NCBI GenBank assembly: GCA_016931655.1
Contig: JAFGEJ010000131.1
Coordinates: 1 to 38,675 of the forward strand
Length of the DNA: 38,675 nt
Direction of reading: 5' to 3'
DNA from: Phycisphaerae bacterium
GTDB lineage: Bacteria > Planctomycetota > Phycisphaerae > SM23-33
The position numbers were made by a program, and so were the translations under genes. This document shows positions 31,922-38,675 of this stretch, in pieces. The notes under the pieces were generated by a model. That model had not been told where the DNA came from. It saw only the letters and a list, made by a program, of their open reading frames with translations, and searched no databases. Each line of letters starts with the position of its first letter. Position 1 is the first letter of the stretch.

Positions 31922-33307
31922 TTACATGCGTGTTTCCCACGGGGAAAGGACGCCGGGTTCGTCGCCTTCCTCACTCGGCTGGGGGACGATCCCCAGCCGG
32001 ATATAGATCGGGTGGACGAGTTTTCCCAGCAGCGGCAGGCGCGTGGCGAAGACGGCGGCGCCGAGAACGCATCCCGCCCCGCCGATCATGACCGCCGTCG
32101 GCGCGCCGAATTGCCTCGCCAGCCAGCCGCCCAGCAGCGCCCCGAACGGACCCATGCCCATGAAGGCCATCACGTAAAAACTCATCACCCGTCCCCGCTT
32201 GTCGTCGTCGGCGAGGGTCTGGAGCAGCGAGTTGCTCGCGGCGAACTGGATCATCATACCAAACCCCGCCGCCGCCAGCAGTGCCAGGGACAGCCAGAGA
32301 TTGCGGGAGAATCCGAAGGCGATCAGCGCCGCCCCGAAGAACGCGCTCGCCGCCGCCATCACGCGTCCCAGGCCTCGAACGCTCTTTCGCGTCGCCAGGA
32401 AAAGCGTTCCGCCAATCGCGCCGATGCCCACCGCCGCCATCAGCAGGCCCAGCATTCGCGGGCCGCCGTGGAGAATATCCCGCGCGAAGACGGGCATCAG
32501 CGTGGTGTACGAGACGCCCAGCAGACTCACCGTCGCCAGCAGCAGCAGGATCGCGCGGATCGGCGCGAAACCGAACGTGTATACCAGGCCTTCGTGCAGA
32601 TTGTGCAGTGGGTGGTGATGACGGGCGGGGTGATGCGCTTCGAAGATGCGCATTTTCAGCAAGGCCGCGATGACGGCCAGGAACGTCGCCCCGTTGAGAA
32701 GAAAGCAGACGCCCTCGCCGAATCCCGCCACCAGAAACCCCGCCAGCGACGGGCCGATCAGTCTTGCGCCGTTGACGAGAAACGAGTTCATGGCAATGGC
32801 GTTGGGCAGTTCCTCCCGTGAGCCGAGCATCTCCACGACGAAGGATTGGCGGATCGGGATGTCAAAGCCGTTGATCACGCCCAGCAGGCCGCTTAAAACG
32901 AGAATCTGCCACGGCTGAATTACACCACCCAACGTCAGGCCGGCCAGCAGAAACGCCTGCACCATCGCCAGCGTCTGCGTCGCCACCAGCAGCGTACGAC
33001 GGGCGGTGCGGTCCGCCAGCACCCCCGCGAACGGCGCGAGCAGAAAGGTGAAGATCTGACTGGCGAATCCCACCGCCCCCAGCATCAGCTCCGAACCCGT
33101 CAGCCGATACACCAGCCACGCCAGCGCCACCCGCTGCGTCCAGGTTCCCACCAGCGACATGCCCTGCCCGAAAAAAAACAGGCGATAGTTACGATGCTTC
33201 AGCGCCCGGCCGGCCGGGCGCAGGCGATCCATGAAAGACGCCTTTACTGATCTTTTCCGAGGTGCGTCGGCGGAGGAAACGTCATTGTCACGGAGGGGGG
33301 TGTTCAT
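31922..33307 (-). CDS. MFS transporter, EntS/MFS_3-like exporter
   Basis: The 461-residue protein has twelve hydrophobic segments of the major facilitator type, starting with RALKHRNYRLFFFGQGMSLV and GTWTQRVALAWLVYRLTGS, the typical entry of the EntS/MFS_3 group (PF05977). ADRTARRTLLVATQ is the loop-2 motif between segments 2 and 3. The group exports small molecules such as siderophores or drugs; nothing here identifies the substrate. The ATG at 33307 lacks a Shine-Dalgarno. A second ATG at 33232 (MDRLRPAGRALKH) has AAAGG about 8 bases upstream and would remove 25 non-membrane residues, so it may be the real start. It follows araD by 27 bases. Confidence 0.88.
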   Translation of the reverse strand: MNTPLRDNDVSSADAPRKRSVKASFMDRLRPAGRALKHRNYRLFFFGQGMSLVGTWTQRVALAWLVYRLTGSELMLGAVGFASQIFTFLLAPFAGVLADRTARRTLLVATQTLAMVQAFLLAGLTLGGVIQPWQILVLSGLLGVINGFDIPIRQSFVVEMLGSREELPNAIAMNSFLVNGARLIGPSLAGFLVAGFGEGVCFLLNGATFLAVIAALLKMRIFEAHHPARHHHPLHNLHEGLVYTFGFAPIRAILLLLATVSLLGVSYTTLMPVFARDILHGGPRMLGLLMAAVGIGAIGGTLFLATRKSVRGLGRVMAAASAFFGAALIAFGFSRNLWLSLALLAAAGFGMMIQFAASNSLLQTLADDDKRGRVMSFYVMAFMGMGPFGALLGGWLARQFGAPTAVMIGGAGCVLGAAVFATRLPLLGKLVHPIYIRLGIVPQPSEEGDEPGVLSPWETRM

Positions 33308-33334
33308 ATTTTTTATGAGACGACTACCGGAACG

Positions 33335-34027
33335 CTACGTTTGCCCGTAATAGGCGTCGGGGCCGTGTTTGCGGAGAAAGTGTTTTTCCTGCAGCTCGCG
33401 AGGGATGGGGCGGGGGGATGGGTCGATCCGCAGCGTTTCGCTGGCCAGGCGGGCGACCTGCTCGAGCGTGACGGCGGCGGTGACGGCCTCGTCAGGCCCG
33501 GCGCCCCAGGCGAACGGCCCATGCTCCGCCACCAGCACGGCGGGCGTATGCTTCAGGTCCAGCGAGGCGAATCGCTCCGCGATGACCTTGCCGGTGTTGG
33601 CTTCGTAGTCTTCGGCGATCTCCTCGGGCTTAAGCTGGCGGGTGCAGGGGATCGGGCCGAAGCAGAAATCCGCGTGCGTCGTGCCGAGGCAGGGGATTTC
33701 CCGGCGCGACTGCGCCCAGGCGGTGGCGTACAGGCTGTGCGCGTGCACCACGCCGCCGACGCCCGCCAGGGCGCGGTACAGCACGCGGTGCGTGGGCGTG
33801 TCGCTGCTGGGGCGCAAATCTCCTTCGGCCACCTCGCCCGTTTCGAGGGAAACAACCACCATGTGCTCCGGCTTCATCTCGTCGTACGGCACGCCGGAAG
33901 GCTTGATCACGACGAATCCGCCGTCGCGATCCACGCCGCTGACGTTGCCCCACGTCTGCATGACCAGTCCCTCCGCCGCCAGACGAAGGTTCGCGCGACA
34001 CACCTGTTCTTTCAATTCTTCCAGCAT
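33335..34027 (-). CDS. araD: L-ribulose-5-phosphate 4-epimerase
   Basis: AraD interconverts L-ribulose 5-phosphate and D-xylulose 5-phosphate. The 230 residues match the usual length. Family marks are TWGNVSGVDRDGGFVVIKPS, SSDTPTHRVLYRALAGVGG, the zinc-binding histidines in VVHAHSLYATAWAQ, CLGTTHADFCFGPIPCTRQL, and VLVAEHGPFAWGAGPDEAV, ending with KHFLRKHGPDAYYGQ. Close relatives UlaF/SgbE act on the ascorbate pathway with the same chemistry, so a pentose or ascorbate role cannot be separated here. No other arabinose gene is in the window. It is followed by the MFS gene in the same direction. Confidence 0.93.
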   Translation of the reverse strand: MLEELKEQVCRANLRLAAEGLVMQTWGNVSGVDRDGGFVVIKPSGVPYDEMKPEHMVVVSLETGEVAEGDLRPSSDTPTHRVLYRALAGVGGVVHAHSLYATAWAQSRREIPCLGTTHADFCFGPIPCTRQLKPEEIAEDYEANTGKVIAERFASLDLKHTPAVLVAEHGPFAWGAGPDEAVTAAVTLEQVARLASETLRIDPSPRPIPRELQEKHFLRKHGPDAYYGQT

Positions 34028-34365
34028 GGTTTTATTCGCCTTGTCCCCCCGGGGAAAATCATTCCGCGGCTTTTACCATATCGTTTCGGCGGCGATTCCG
34101 CAAATGGGGATTCTTTCGGGAATCGGGCTTCACGGCGGCGAAGGCGGGAGGCGGGAAAACGGCTCAAGATTTTCCTTGCCGTTGGGCGATTTTATGGTAC
34201 ACTCTTATATTCTTTTCCGCTCGTAAGCTCAGGGTGTAAGAGAGGGAGTTCGCTATAAACCCATGAAGGACACGCCGGGCGTGTCGGTGGACGTGTTGTC
34301 CGCCGCGGCGGGCGGGAAAAGAAAACGCAAAGAAAGTAGAACGCTGAAAGCAAGAGCAGACGATT
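34028..34365. promoter_or_regulatory. Divergent araD-fusA intergenic region with a structured fusA leader
   Basis: This 338-base region has no supported gene. TTGCCG (34176-34181) and TACACT (34198-34203), 16 bases apart, form a likely fusA promoter, giving a leader of about 155 bases. The leader contains the hairpin GACACGCC/GGCGTGTC (34269-34285) followed by GGAC/GTCC and GC-rich stems. An out-of-phase reading frame of 50 codons (34263-34415) starts in the leader and overlaps the fusA start; I list it as a finding, not a gene. Confidence 0.45.
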
Positions 34366-36459
34366 ATGAAGCGACGCAACAACATTCGGAACATCGGGAT
34401 TTCCGCCCATATTGATTCGGGCAAGACCACGCTTTCGGAGCGGATTTTATATTACGCCGGCCGGATTCACCGCATGCAGGAAGTGCGCGGCCGCGACGGC
34501 GGCGCGACGATGGACTTTATGGACCTCGAACGCGAGCGGGGCATTACGATCACCTCGGCCGCCACGCAGGTGGACTGGGGCGAGAACGTGATCAACCTTA
34601 TCGACACGCCCGGGCACGTGGATTTCACCGTCGAGGTCGAACGGTCGCTGCGCGTCCTGGACGGCGGCGTGATGGTGCTCTGCGCCGTGGGGGGCGTGCA
34701 AAGTCAGTCCGTCACCGTGGACCGCCAGATGAAGCGATACCGCGTGCCGCGCATCGCGTTCGTGAACAAAATGGACCGCACCGGCGCCGACCCGCGGCGC
34801 GTGACGATTGAACTGCGGGAAAAGCTCGGGCTGAACGTCGTTCCCATTCAGATCAACATGGGCGAGGGCGATTCCTTCCTCGGCGTGATTGATCTGGTGA
34901 CGATGGAGGCGATCACGTTTGACGGCGACAACGGCCAGGACGTTATTCGCTCCGCCGTGCCGGCGGAATACCTCGCCGCCGCGGAAGACGCCCGCCACGA
35001 AATGCTCGACGCCCTGAGCCTGTTCAGCGACGAGATGACGGAACGGCTGCTGGAGGAAAAACCCGTCTCCGAGGAAATGATCCGCGAGACCATTGCCGAG
35101 GAGACCATCAACTGCCAGCTCGTCCCGCTGATGATGGGCACGGCCCTGGGCAACAAGGGCATTCAGCCGCTGCTGGACGCGGTGTGCGAATATCTGCCCA
35201 ACCCACTGGACCGCCAGGCCTTCGCCCGCGATCACGACAACGAAGGCGCCGAGACGCCCCTGGAGTGCAACCCCGACGCGCCGATGGTGGGCATGGTCTT
35301 CAAGATCGTTGATGAGACGTTTGGCCAGCTGAGCTACACCCGCGTCTACCAGGGCCGCATTGTCCGCGGACAGTCGTATCGCAACGCGCGCACAAACAAA
35401 ATGATGCGGATCGGACGCATCGTGAAAATGCACGCCGACGACCGCGAAGACGTAAACGAAGCGCTCGCCGGCGATATCGTCGCCCTTCTCGGCGCGGATT
35501 GCGCCAGCGGCGACACCCTCTGCGGCGAGGGCGTGAACTACTCGCTGGAGTCGATCTTCGTAGCCGAGCCGGTCATCAGCCTGTCGGTCATTCCCCGCAG
35601 CAGCCAGGACCAGGATCGAATGGCCAAGGCGCTGAACCGCTTTATGAAGGAAGATCCCACCTTCCGCGTTTCCACGGACCCCGAAACGTCCGAAACACTG
35701 ATCGCCGGAATGGGCGAGCTGCACCTGGACGTGTACGTCGAGCGGATGAAACGGGAATACAAAGCCGACGTCACCGTCGGCGCGCCGAACGTCAGCTACC
35801 GCGAAGCGCCCACCGTCGAAACGAGCTTCGACTACCGCCACAAAAAGCAGACCGGCGGATCGGGCCAGTTCGCCCACGTTGTGGGACGCATCGTTCCGCT
35901 GGAGGATTCCGCCGAGTCACCCTACGACTTCGAGGACAACATCACCGGCGGGCGGATTCCCCGCGAGTACATCCCCGCGATCAGCAAGGGCTTCGCCGCG
36001 GCCATGAAGGAAGGCCCCCTGGCGGGATATGAAATCGTCGGCTGCAGGATGTGCCTCGACGACGGTTCGTTCCACGCCGTCGATTCCAGCGAGATGGCCT
36101 TCCGCATCTGCGCCACGGACGCCTTCCGGCAGGCCTTCCCGAAAACCAAACCCTGCCTGCTCGAACCGATCATGCTCGTGGAAGTCGAAACGCCCACGGA
36201 ATACCAGGGTCCGATCGTCGGCGATCTGAACAGCCGGCGCGGCGTGATCCTCGGCACGGAAAACAAGGACAACTACGCCGTTGTGCGGGCCGAGGTTCCC
36301 CTGGCGAACATGTTCGGATACGCCACGATCATTCGAAGCCTCTCCAAGGGGATGGCCACCTTCACGATGGAAATGGCGAAGTATTCCCGCGTGCCGCAGA
36401 AAATCGCCGAGGAGATCATCGACCGCCGCCGCCGGCAGAAGGCCGAGTCGAAAAAATAA
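34366..36459 (+). CDS. fusA: Elongation factor G, spd/mtEFG1-like type
   Basis: EF-G drives translocation on the ribosome with GTP. The 697 residues are full length. GTPase motifs are G1 AHIDSGKTTLSERIL, G2 ERGITITSAAT, G3 DTPGHVDFTVEV, G4 NKMDR and G5 in MMGTALGNKGIQ. Domains II-V follow, with domain IV starting near PNVSYREAPTVETSFDYRHK and domain V ending LSKGMATFTMEMAKYSRVP. AHIDSGKTT (rather than AHIDAGKTT), HKKQTGGSGQFAHV and LFQ-less switch regions match the mitochondrial EF-G1-like subfamily known in spirochaetes, planctomycetes and deltaproteobacteria. It is not next to rpsL, rpsG or tuf, so it is outside the usual str operon. The ribosome-binding site is weak. It converges with the dehydrogenase gene with a 5-base gap. 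Confidence 0.95.
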   Translation: MKRRNNIRNIGISAHIDSGKTTLSERILYYAGRIHRMQEVRGRDGGATMDFMDLERERGITITSAATQVDWGENVINLIDTPGHVDFTVEVERSLRVLDGGVMVLCAVGGVQSQSVTVDRQMKRYRVPRIAFVNKMDRTGADPRRVTIELREKLGLNVVPIQINMGEGDSFLGVIDLVTMEAITFDGDNGQDVIRSAVPAEYLAAAEDARHEMLDALSLFSDEMTERLLEEKPVSEEMIRETIAEETINCQLVPLMMGTALGNKGIQPLLDAVCEYLPNPLDRQAFARDHDNEGAETPLECNPDAPMVGMVFKIVDETFGQLSYTRVYQGRIVRGQSYRNARTNKMMRIGRIVKMHADDREDVNEALAGDIVALLGADCASGDTLCGEGVNYSLESIFVAEPVISLSVIPRSSQDQDRMAKALNRFMKEDPTFRVSTDPETSETLIAGMGELHLDVYVERMKREYKADVTVGAPNVSYREAPTVETSFDYRHKKQTGGSGQFAHVVGRIVPLEDSAESPYDFEDNITGGRIPREYIPAISKGFAAAMKEGPLAGYEIVGCRMCLDDGSFHAVDSSEMAFRICATDAFRQAFPKTKPCLLEPIMLVEVETPTEYQGPIVGDLNSRRGVILGTENKDNYAVVRAEVPLANMFGYATIIRSLSKGMATFTMEMAKYSRVPQKIAEEIIDRRRRQKAESKK

Positions 36460-36464
36460 GCCCT

Positions 36465-37424
36465 TTAGCTACCCCGCGGCGCCGATTCGGAAAAATACGC
36501 CACCAGCTTCTCCGCCGCCCGGGCGTAGGCCATCTCCTGGGCCTCGTGGGTTACTCCCCCGACGTGGGGCGTGATAATCAGGTTTTCATGGGTTCGGGCG
36601 TATTCCACCAGCGGGTGGTTTCCGATCTGCTCGTCCCATTCCCCCTCGATGACATCCAGGCCGGCTGTGAGATTCCCGGTCTGCAACGCCTCCAGGAGGG
36701 CCGATTCATCGAGAATTGCGCCCCGGCTGGTGTTGATGAGAACCGCACCGGGTTTCATCCGTTTCAGCACGTCCCGGTCGATCAGCCGGCGGTTCTCCGG
36801 CGTCAGGTGGATGTGGATGGACAACACGTCCGACCGGGAAATCAACTCGTCAAACGAGACCATCCGAACTCCGGGCAGATTCACCGGCCTGACATCGTTG
36901 CCGATGACGTTCATCCGAAACGCCAGGCCATATTGGGAAACGATCGTCCCCAGCCGGCCGCAACCCAGAATTCCCAGTGTCTTTCCCGTCAGTTGCCTGC
37001 CTCGATATCGGTCCCGCCCCCATTGTCCTTCTCGGACGGACGCAAAGGCTTCGGGAATTCTTCGGACGCAGGCCAGGAGCAATCCCCAGGCCAGCTCGGC
37101 TGTGGAGGTTATGCGATCCAGGAATTCCCGGTCGTCCTTAAGCCCCAGGACTGCGATTCCGCGATCTTTTGTGGCCTGTATGTCAATGTGGTCCAAACCG
37201 GTTGAGGGAGTGGCGATGGCCTTGAGTCGGGGCGATTTTTCTATAAGCTCTTTTGTAAGCTGCACATGAAGCGAAGCAAGATAGGCGTCGGCTTCCGGGA
37301 GATGCTCCTGAAGCGCTTCGGGAGTAGCCGGGGTATACAGAACCTTGCAGGCATTCTCCAGGATTTCCCTGGCTTTCGGCGAATGGGCCAGGTCGGCGGC
37401 GCAAAGAACAACAGGTCGAGTCAT
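36465..37424 (-). CDS. D-isomer-specific 2-hydroxyacid dehydrogenase
   Basis: The 319-residue enzyme oxidises or reduces a D-2-hydroxyacid with NAD(P). Substrate-domain parts flank a Rossmann domain with the nucleotide motif GILGCGRLGTIVSQYG. Catalytic residues are the arginine in NTSRGAILDE, the glutamate in the EWDEQIGNHPL block and the histidine in IITPHVGGVTHEAQE. ATPSTGLDHIDIQATKDRGI is the usual entry to the first crossover. The group covers phosphoglycerate, glyoxylate/hydroxypyruvate and lactate enzymes, and the sequence does not decide among them. I start at 37424 (MTRPVVL); an ATG at 37436 is also possible, and neither has a clear ribosome-binding site. The gene is divergent from a GntR/FCD regulator, which probably controls it. 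Confidence 0.88.
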   Translation of the reverse strand: MTRPVVLCAADLAHSPKAREILENACKVLYTPATPEALQEHLPEADAYLASLHVQLTKELIEKSPRLKAIATPSTGLDHIDIQATKDRGIAVLGLKDDREFLDRITSTAELAWGLLLACVRRIPEAFASVREGQWGRDRYRGRQLTGKTLGILGCGRLGTIVSQYGLAFRMNVIGNDVRPVNLPGVRMVSFDELISRSDVLSIHIHLTPENRRLIDRDVLKRMKPGAVLINTSRGAILDESALLEALQTGNLTAGLDVIEGEWDEQIGNHPLVEYARTHENLIITPHVGGVTHEAQEMAYARAAEKLVAYFSESAPRGS

Positions 37425-37478
37425 TATGAAATACATCGTTTTGTGTTTTTGATAAGGATAAAAAGGAAAATACAGCCT

Positions 37479-37491
37479 TGACAGACTGTCA
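37479..37491. promoter_or_regulatory. Palindromic operator candidate TGACAGACTGTCA
   Basis: TGACAGACTGTCA is a perfect 6-1-6 palindrome in the gap between the dehydrogenase and the divergent GntR gene. Operators of GntR/FCD regulators are often short palindromes of this size. A further palindrome, CTATCGATAG, lies at 37514-37523. The adjacent regulator is the obvious candidate binder. Confidence 0.45.
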
Positions 37492-37584
37492 GATGTCGTC
37501 AAAATATCTATAGCTATCGATAGTTTGAAACGACATTACTTTACCGTATTGGTCAACGCGGAGGATATGGAAAAATAAAAAAAA

Positions 37585-37619
37585 TAGAGCAAGCTGAAGT
37601 TGCCGGTTCGCTTGCTCTA
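37585..37619. promoter_or_regulatory. 10-bp perfect stem-loop just before the GntR start codon
   Basis: TAGAGCAAGC (37585-37594) and GCTTGCTCTA (37610-37619) form a perfect 10-pair stem with a 15-base loop, 11 bases before the GntR ATG. On the minus strand the stem is followed by a long T-run, so it has the form of a minus-strand terminator; on the plus strand it would place a hairpin at the foot of the ribosome-binding region. Confidence 0.6.
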
Positions 37620-37630
37620 GGGAAAAAACC

Positions 37631-38311
37631 ATGCCGAAGACCCTTAAGAAAAAAACCAGGTCGAAAAGTCGGGTTTCCCGACACGTAGTACGCGAGGCCA
37701 TCCAGCAGAAAATCCTGCGGGGGGAATATGCTCCCGGTACTCGTCTGGGACAGGTTCAATTGTCCAAAGAATTCGACGTGTCTCAGAGCGTCGTGCGGGA
37801 GTCGCTGCTGGAGTTGCGGGCGATGGGGATGGTGGAATTGAAGGATCAGCTCGGCGCGTTCGTTCGGGAGGTGGATACCAACCGTTTGCAGCAGGTGTAC
37901 ATGATTCGTGAAGTGCTGGAGGGTCTGGCGGCCCGGATGTGCTGCGAGCACATCAGCCGGGGGGAATTGCGGGAGCTGGAACGGCTCGTCAAACGCATAG
38001 AAGCTCTTACCCCGTCGCAAAACGAGGATCACGTTCGCCTGGATCGGGAATTCCATCAGCGGATCCTTCACCTGTCCCGCTGCGACATGCTCATTCAGCT
38101 TGCGGAAAGTTACCAGATTCTCGGAAAGGTCTTGAAAGTTCGTGACGAACAGGACTTCAAGCCCGACCGCCATTTCTTTCTTCTTGAGCCGATCCGGAAA
38201 AATCAACCCGACGAGGCCGAACGGCGAATGCGGGAACATATCCGCAATGGTTGGCGGGAAATGGAAGAGAAAATCAATGCCGGCACGTTCAAGCTGCAGT
38301 GGATCGAATAA
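37631..38311 (+). CDS. GntR-family transcriptional regulator with FCD domain
   Basis: The 226-residue protein has an N-terminal winged helix (about 15-85: VVREAIQQKILRGEYAPGTR, QLSKEFDVSQSVVRESLLEL, GAFVREVD) and a C-terminal FCD ligand domain. FCD marks are the first acid and histidine in LDREFHQRILHLS, a later histidine in KPDRHFFLLEPI and the last histidine in RRMREHIRNGWREME, which bind a metal and an organic-acid ligand. The first 14 residues are strongly basic (KTLKKKTRSKSR). The gene is divergent from a D-2-hydroxyacid dehydrogenase, so it probably responds to a hydroxyacid or sugar acid. A possible promoter is TTGAAA (37525-37530) with TATTGG 16 bases later. Its stop codon ends on the first base of the MITE-like repeat. 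Confidence 0.9.
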   Translation: MPKTLKKKTRSKSRVSRHVVREAIQQKILRGEYAPGTRLGQVQLSKEFDVSQSVVRESLLELRAMGMVELKDQLGAFVREVDTNRLQQVYMIREVLEGLAARMCCEHISRGELRELERLVKRIEALTPSQNEDHVRLDREFHQRILHLSRCDMLIQLAESYQILGKVLKVRDEQDFKPDRHFFLLEPIRKNQPDEAERRMREHIRNGWREMEEKINAGTFKLQWIE

Positions 38312-38527
38312 GAGCCTATCCCAATAACCCCTCGTCGGCCCGAGACCGTGCGAAACGTCGAGATGCAAGGAGTGCGACTCGTGCTTCGTAGCGAAGGCTA
38401 CTTCGCAGAGTAGCAAGCAGGCAACCTCTGCAGGTTGCCGAACTGCCTGCCGGCAGGCAGGTGCAGCACGACGCAACAGATTGACGTTGCAGCCGGTCGA
38501 AGCCAGAGGGTTATTGGGATAGGCTCT
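38311..38527. mobile_element. MITE-like element with 20-bp perfect terminal inverted repeats
   Basis: The element begins AGAGCCTATCCCAATAACCC (38311-38330) and ends with the exact complement (38508-38527), total 217 bases. It has no coding capacity. Inside are palindromes such as GGCAACCTCTGCAGGTTGCC and CTGCCTGCCGGCAGGCAG. No clear target-site duplication is seen at the borders (TA on the left, AA on the right). The left end overlaps the stop codon of the GntR gene by one base. No transposase is in the window, so if mobile it would depend on one elsewhere. Confidence 0.75.
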
Positions 38528-38620
38528 AAAGAAAAATCTCACGAAATCTCTTTTTCTGACACGCTCGAGTCGGAGTCGAACAATGGGGTAGCAGCCCGTT
38601 TAGAAAGTCTTTATTCGTGT

Positions 38621-38664
38621 CGCGGGCGTCTCGCCCGCGCGTGTCGCGGCCATCTTGGCCGCGA
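38621..38664. repeat. Two adjacent planctomycete-type hairpins
   Basis: CGCGGGCGTCTCGCCCGCG (38621-38639) and TCGCGGCCATCTTGGCCGCGA (38644-38664) are perfect hairpins, each preceded by CGTG(T). This GGCGTCTCGCC / GGCCATCTTGGCC pair type is frequent in planctomycete intergenic DNA, as I recall. The stretch 38528-38620 between the MITE and these hairpins holds nothing else that I can support. Confidence 0.8.
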
Positions 38665-38675
38665 AAACAAGGCAA

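Noticed and set aside
34447-35877. 476-codon minus-strand frame inside fusA
   Set aside because: Antisense shadow of EF-G; no family motif, and EF-G is clearly the coding frame.
38565-38610. tRNA-like fragment on the minus strand (TTCTAAA and GTTCGACTCC motifs)
   Set aside because: The T-arm stem does not pair, and no acceptor or D arm can be drawn. At most it is a chance resemblance or a small remnant.

Overview
The window looks like a chromosomal segment of a high-GC planctomycete, most likely a Phycisphaerae-type lineage. This is an inference from gene content: an EF-G with the AHIDSGKTT P-loop of the mitochondrial/spirochaete/planctomycete (spd/mtEFG1) type, a SpoIVB-type S55 peptidase paired with an exported propeller-like protein, large alpha/beta hydrolases, and intergenic spaces filled with palindromic repeats. 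I see no rRNA, tRNA, CRISPR array, transposase or phage gene. I recognise 24 protein genes, most on the minus strand; one is cut by the left window edge.

Layout. 1-313 (-): start of an alpha/beta hydrolase. 440-4697 (-): lysS, then a LolC/FtsX-type permease and a LolD-type ATPase. The space between lysS and the permease is an array of heptamer repeats. 4907-11413 (-): gcvT-like aminomethyltransferase, RNase R, Lon and Hsp20, the last two as a heat-shock pair with a good promoter. 11667-13088 (+): a membrane protein joining two normally adjacent uncharacterised families (TIGR03546 and TIGR03545). 13273-23147 (-): in transcription order a Cache-HAMP-SpoIIE phosphatase, a permuted S55 peptidase, an exported propeller/Ig-like protein, a membrane PH-domain protein and a UvrD/PcrA helicase. 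23228-23764 (+): a lipoprotein-type MsrB. 23819-27587 (-): a large protein joining a KaiC-like domain without a P-loop to a PEP/pyruvate-binding domain, an orphan HicB, and an HD-domain protein. 27848-29194 (+): glutamate dehydrogenase with a strong terminator. 29453-34027 (-): alpha/beta hydrolase, aspartate kinase, MFS exporter and AraD. 34366-36459 (+): EF-G. 36465-37424 (-): a D-2-hydroxyacid dehydrogenase divergent from a GntR/FCD regulator (37631-38311, +), with a palindromic operator candidate between them. 38311-38675: a MITE-like element and planctomycete-type hairpins.

How the genes fit together. Most are housekeeping: translation (lysS, EF-G), RNA and protein quality control (rnr, lon, hsp20, msrB), lipoprotein or envelope export (LolCD-like), repair (uvrD) and nitrogen/amino-acid metabolism (gdhA, lysC, gcvT). 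The best candidates for undescribed biology are the phosphatase-S55-propeller-PH cluster, the pseudo-KaiC/PEP-binding fusion, the TIGR03546-TIGR03545 fusion, and a set of modular palindromic repeats. One repeat family occurs twice with the same end boxes but unrelated hairpin stems. All functions are read from sequence motifs and memory of families; no database search was run.
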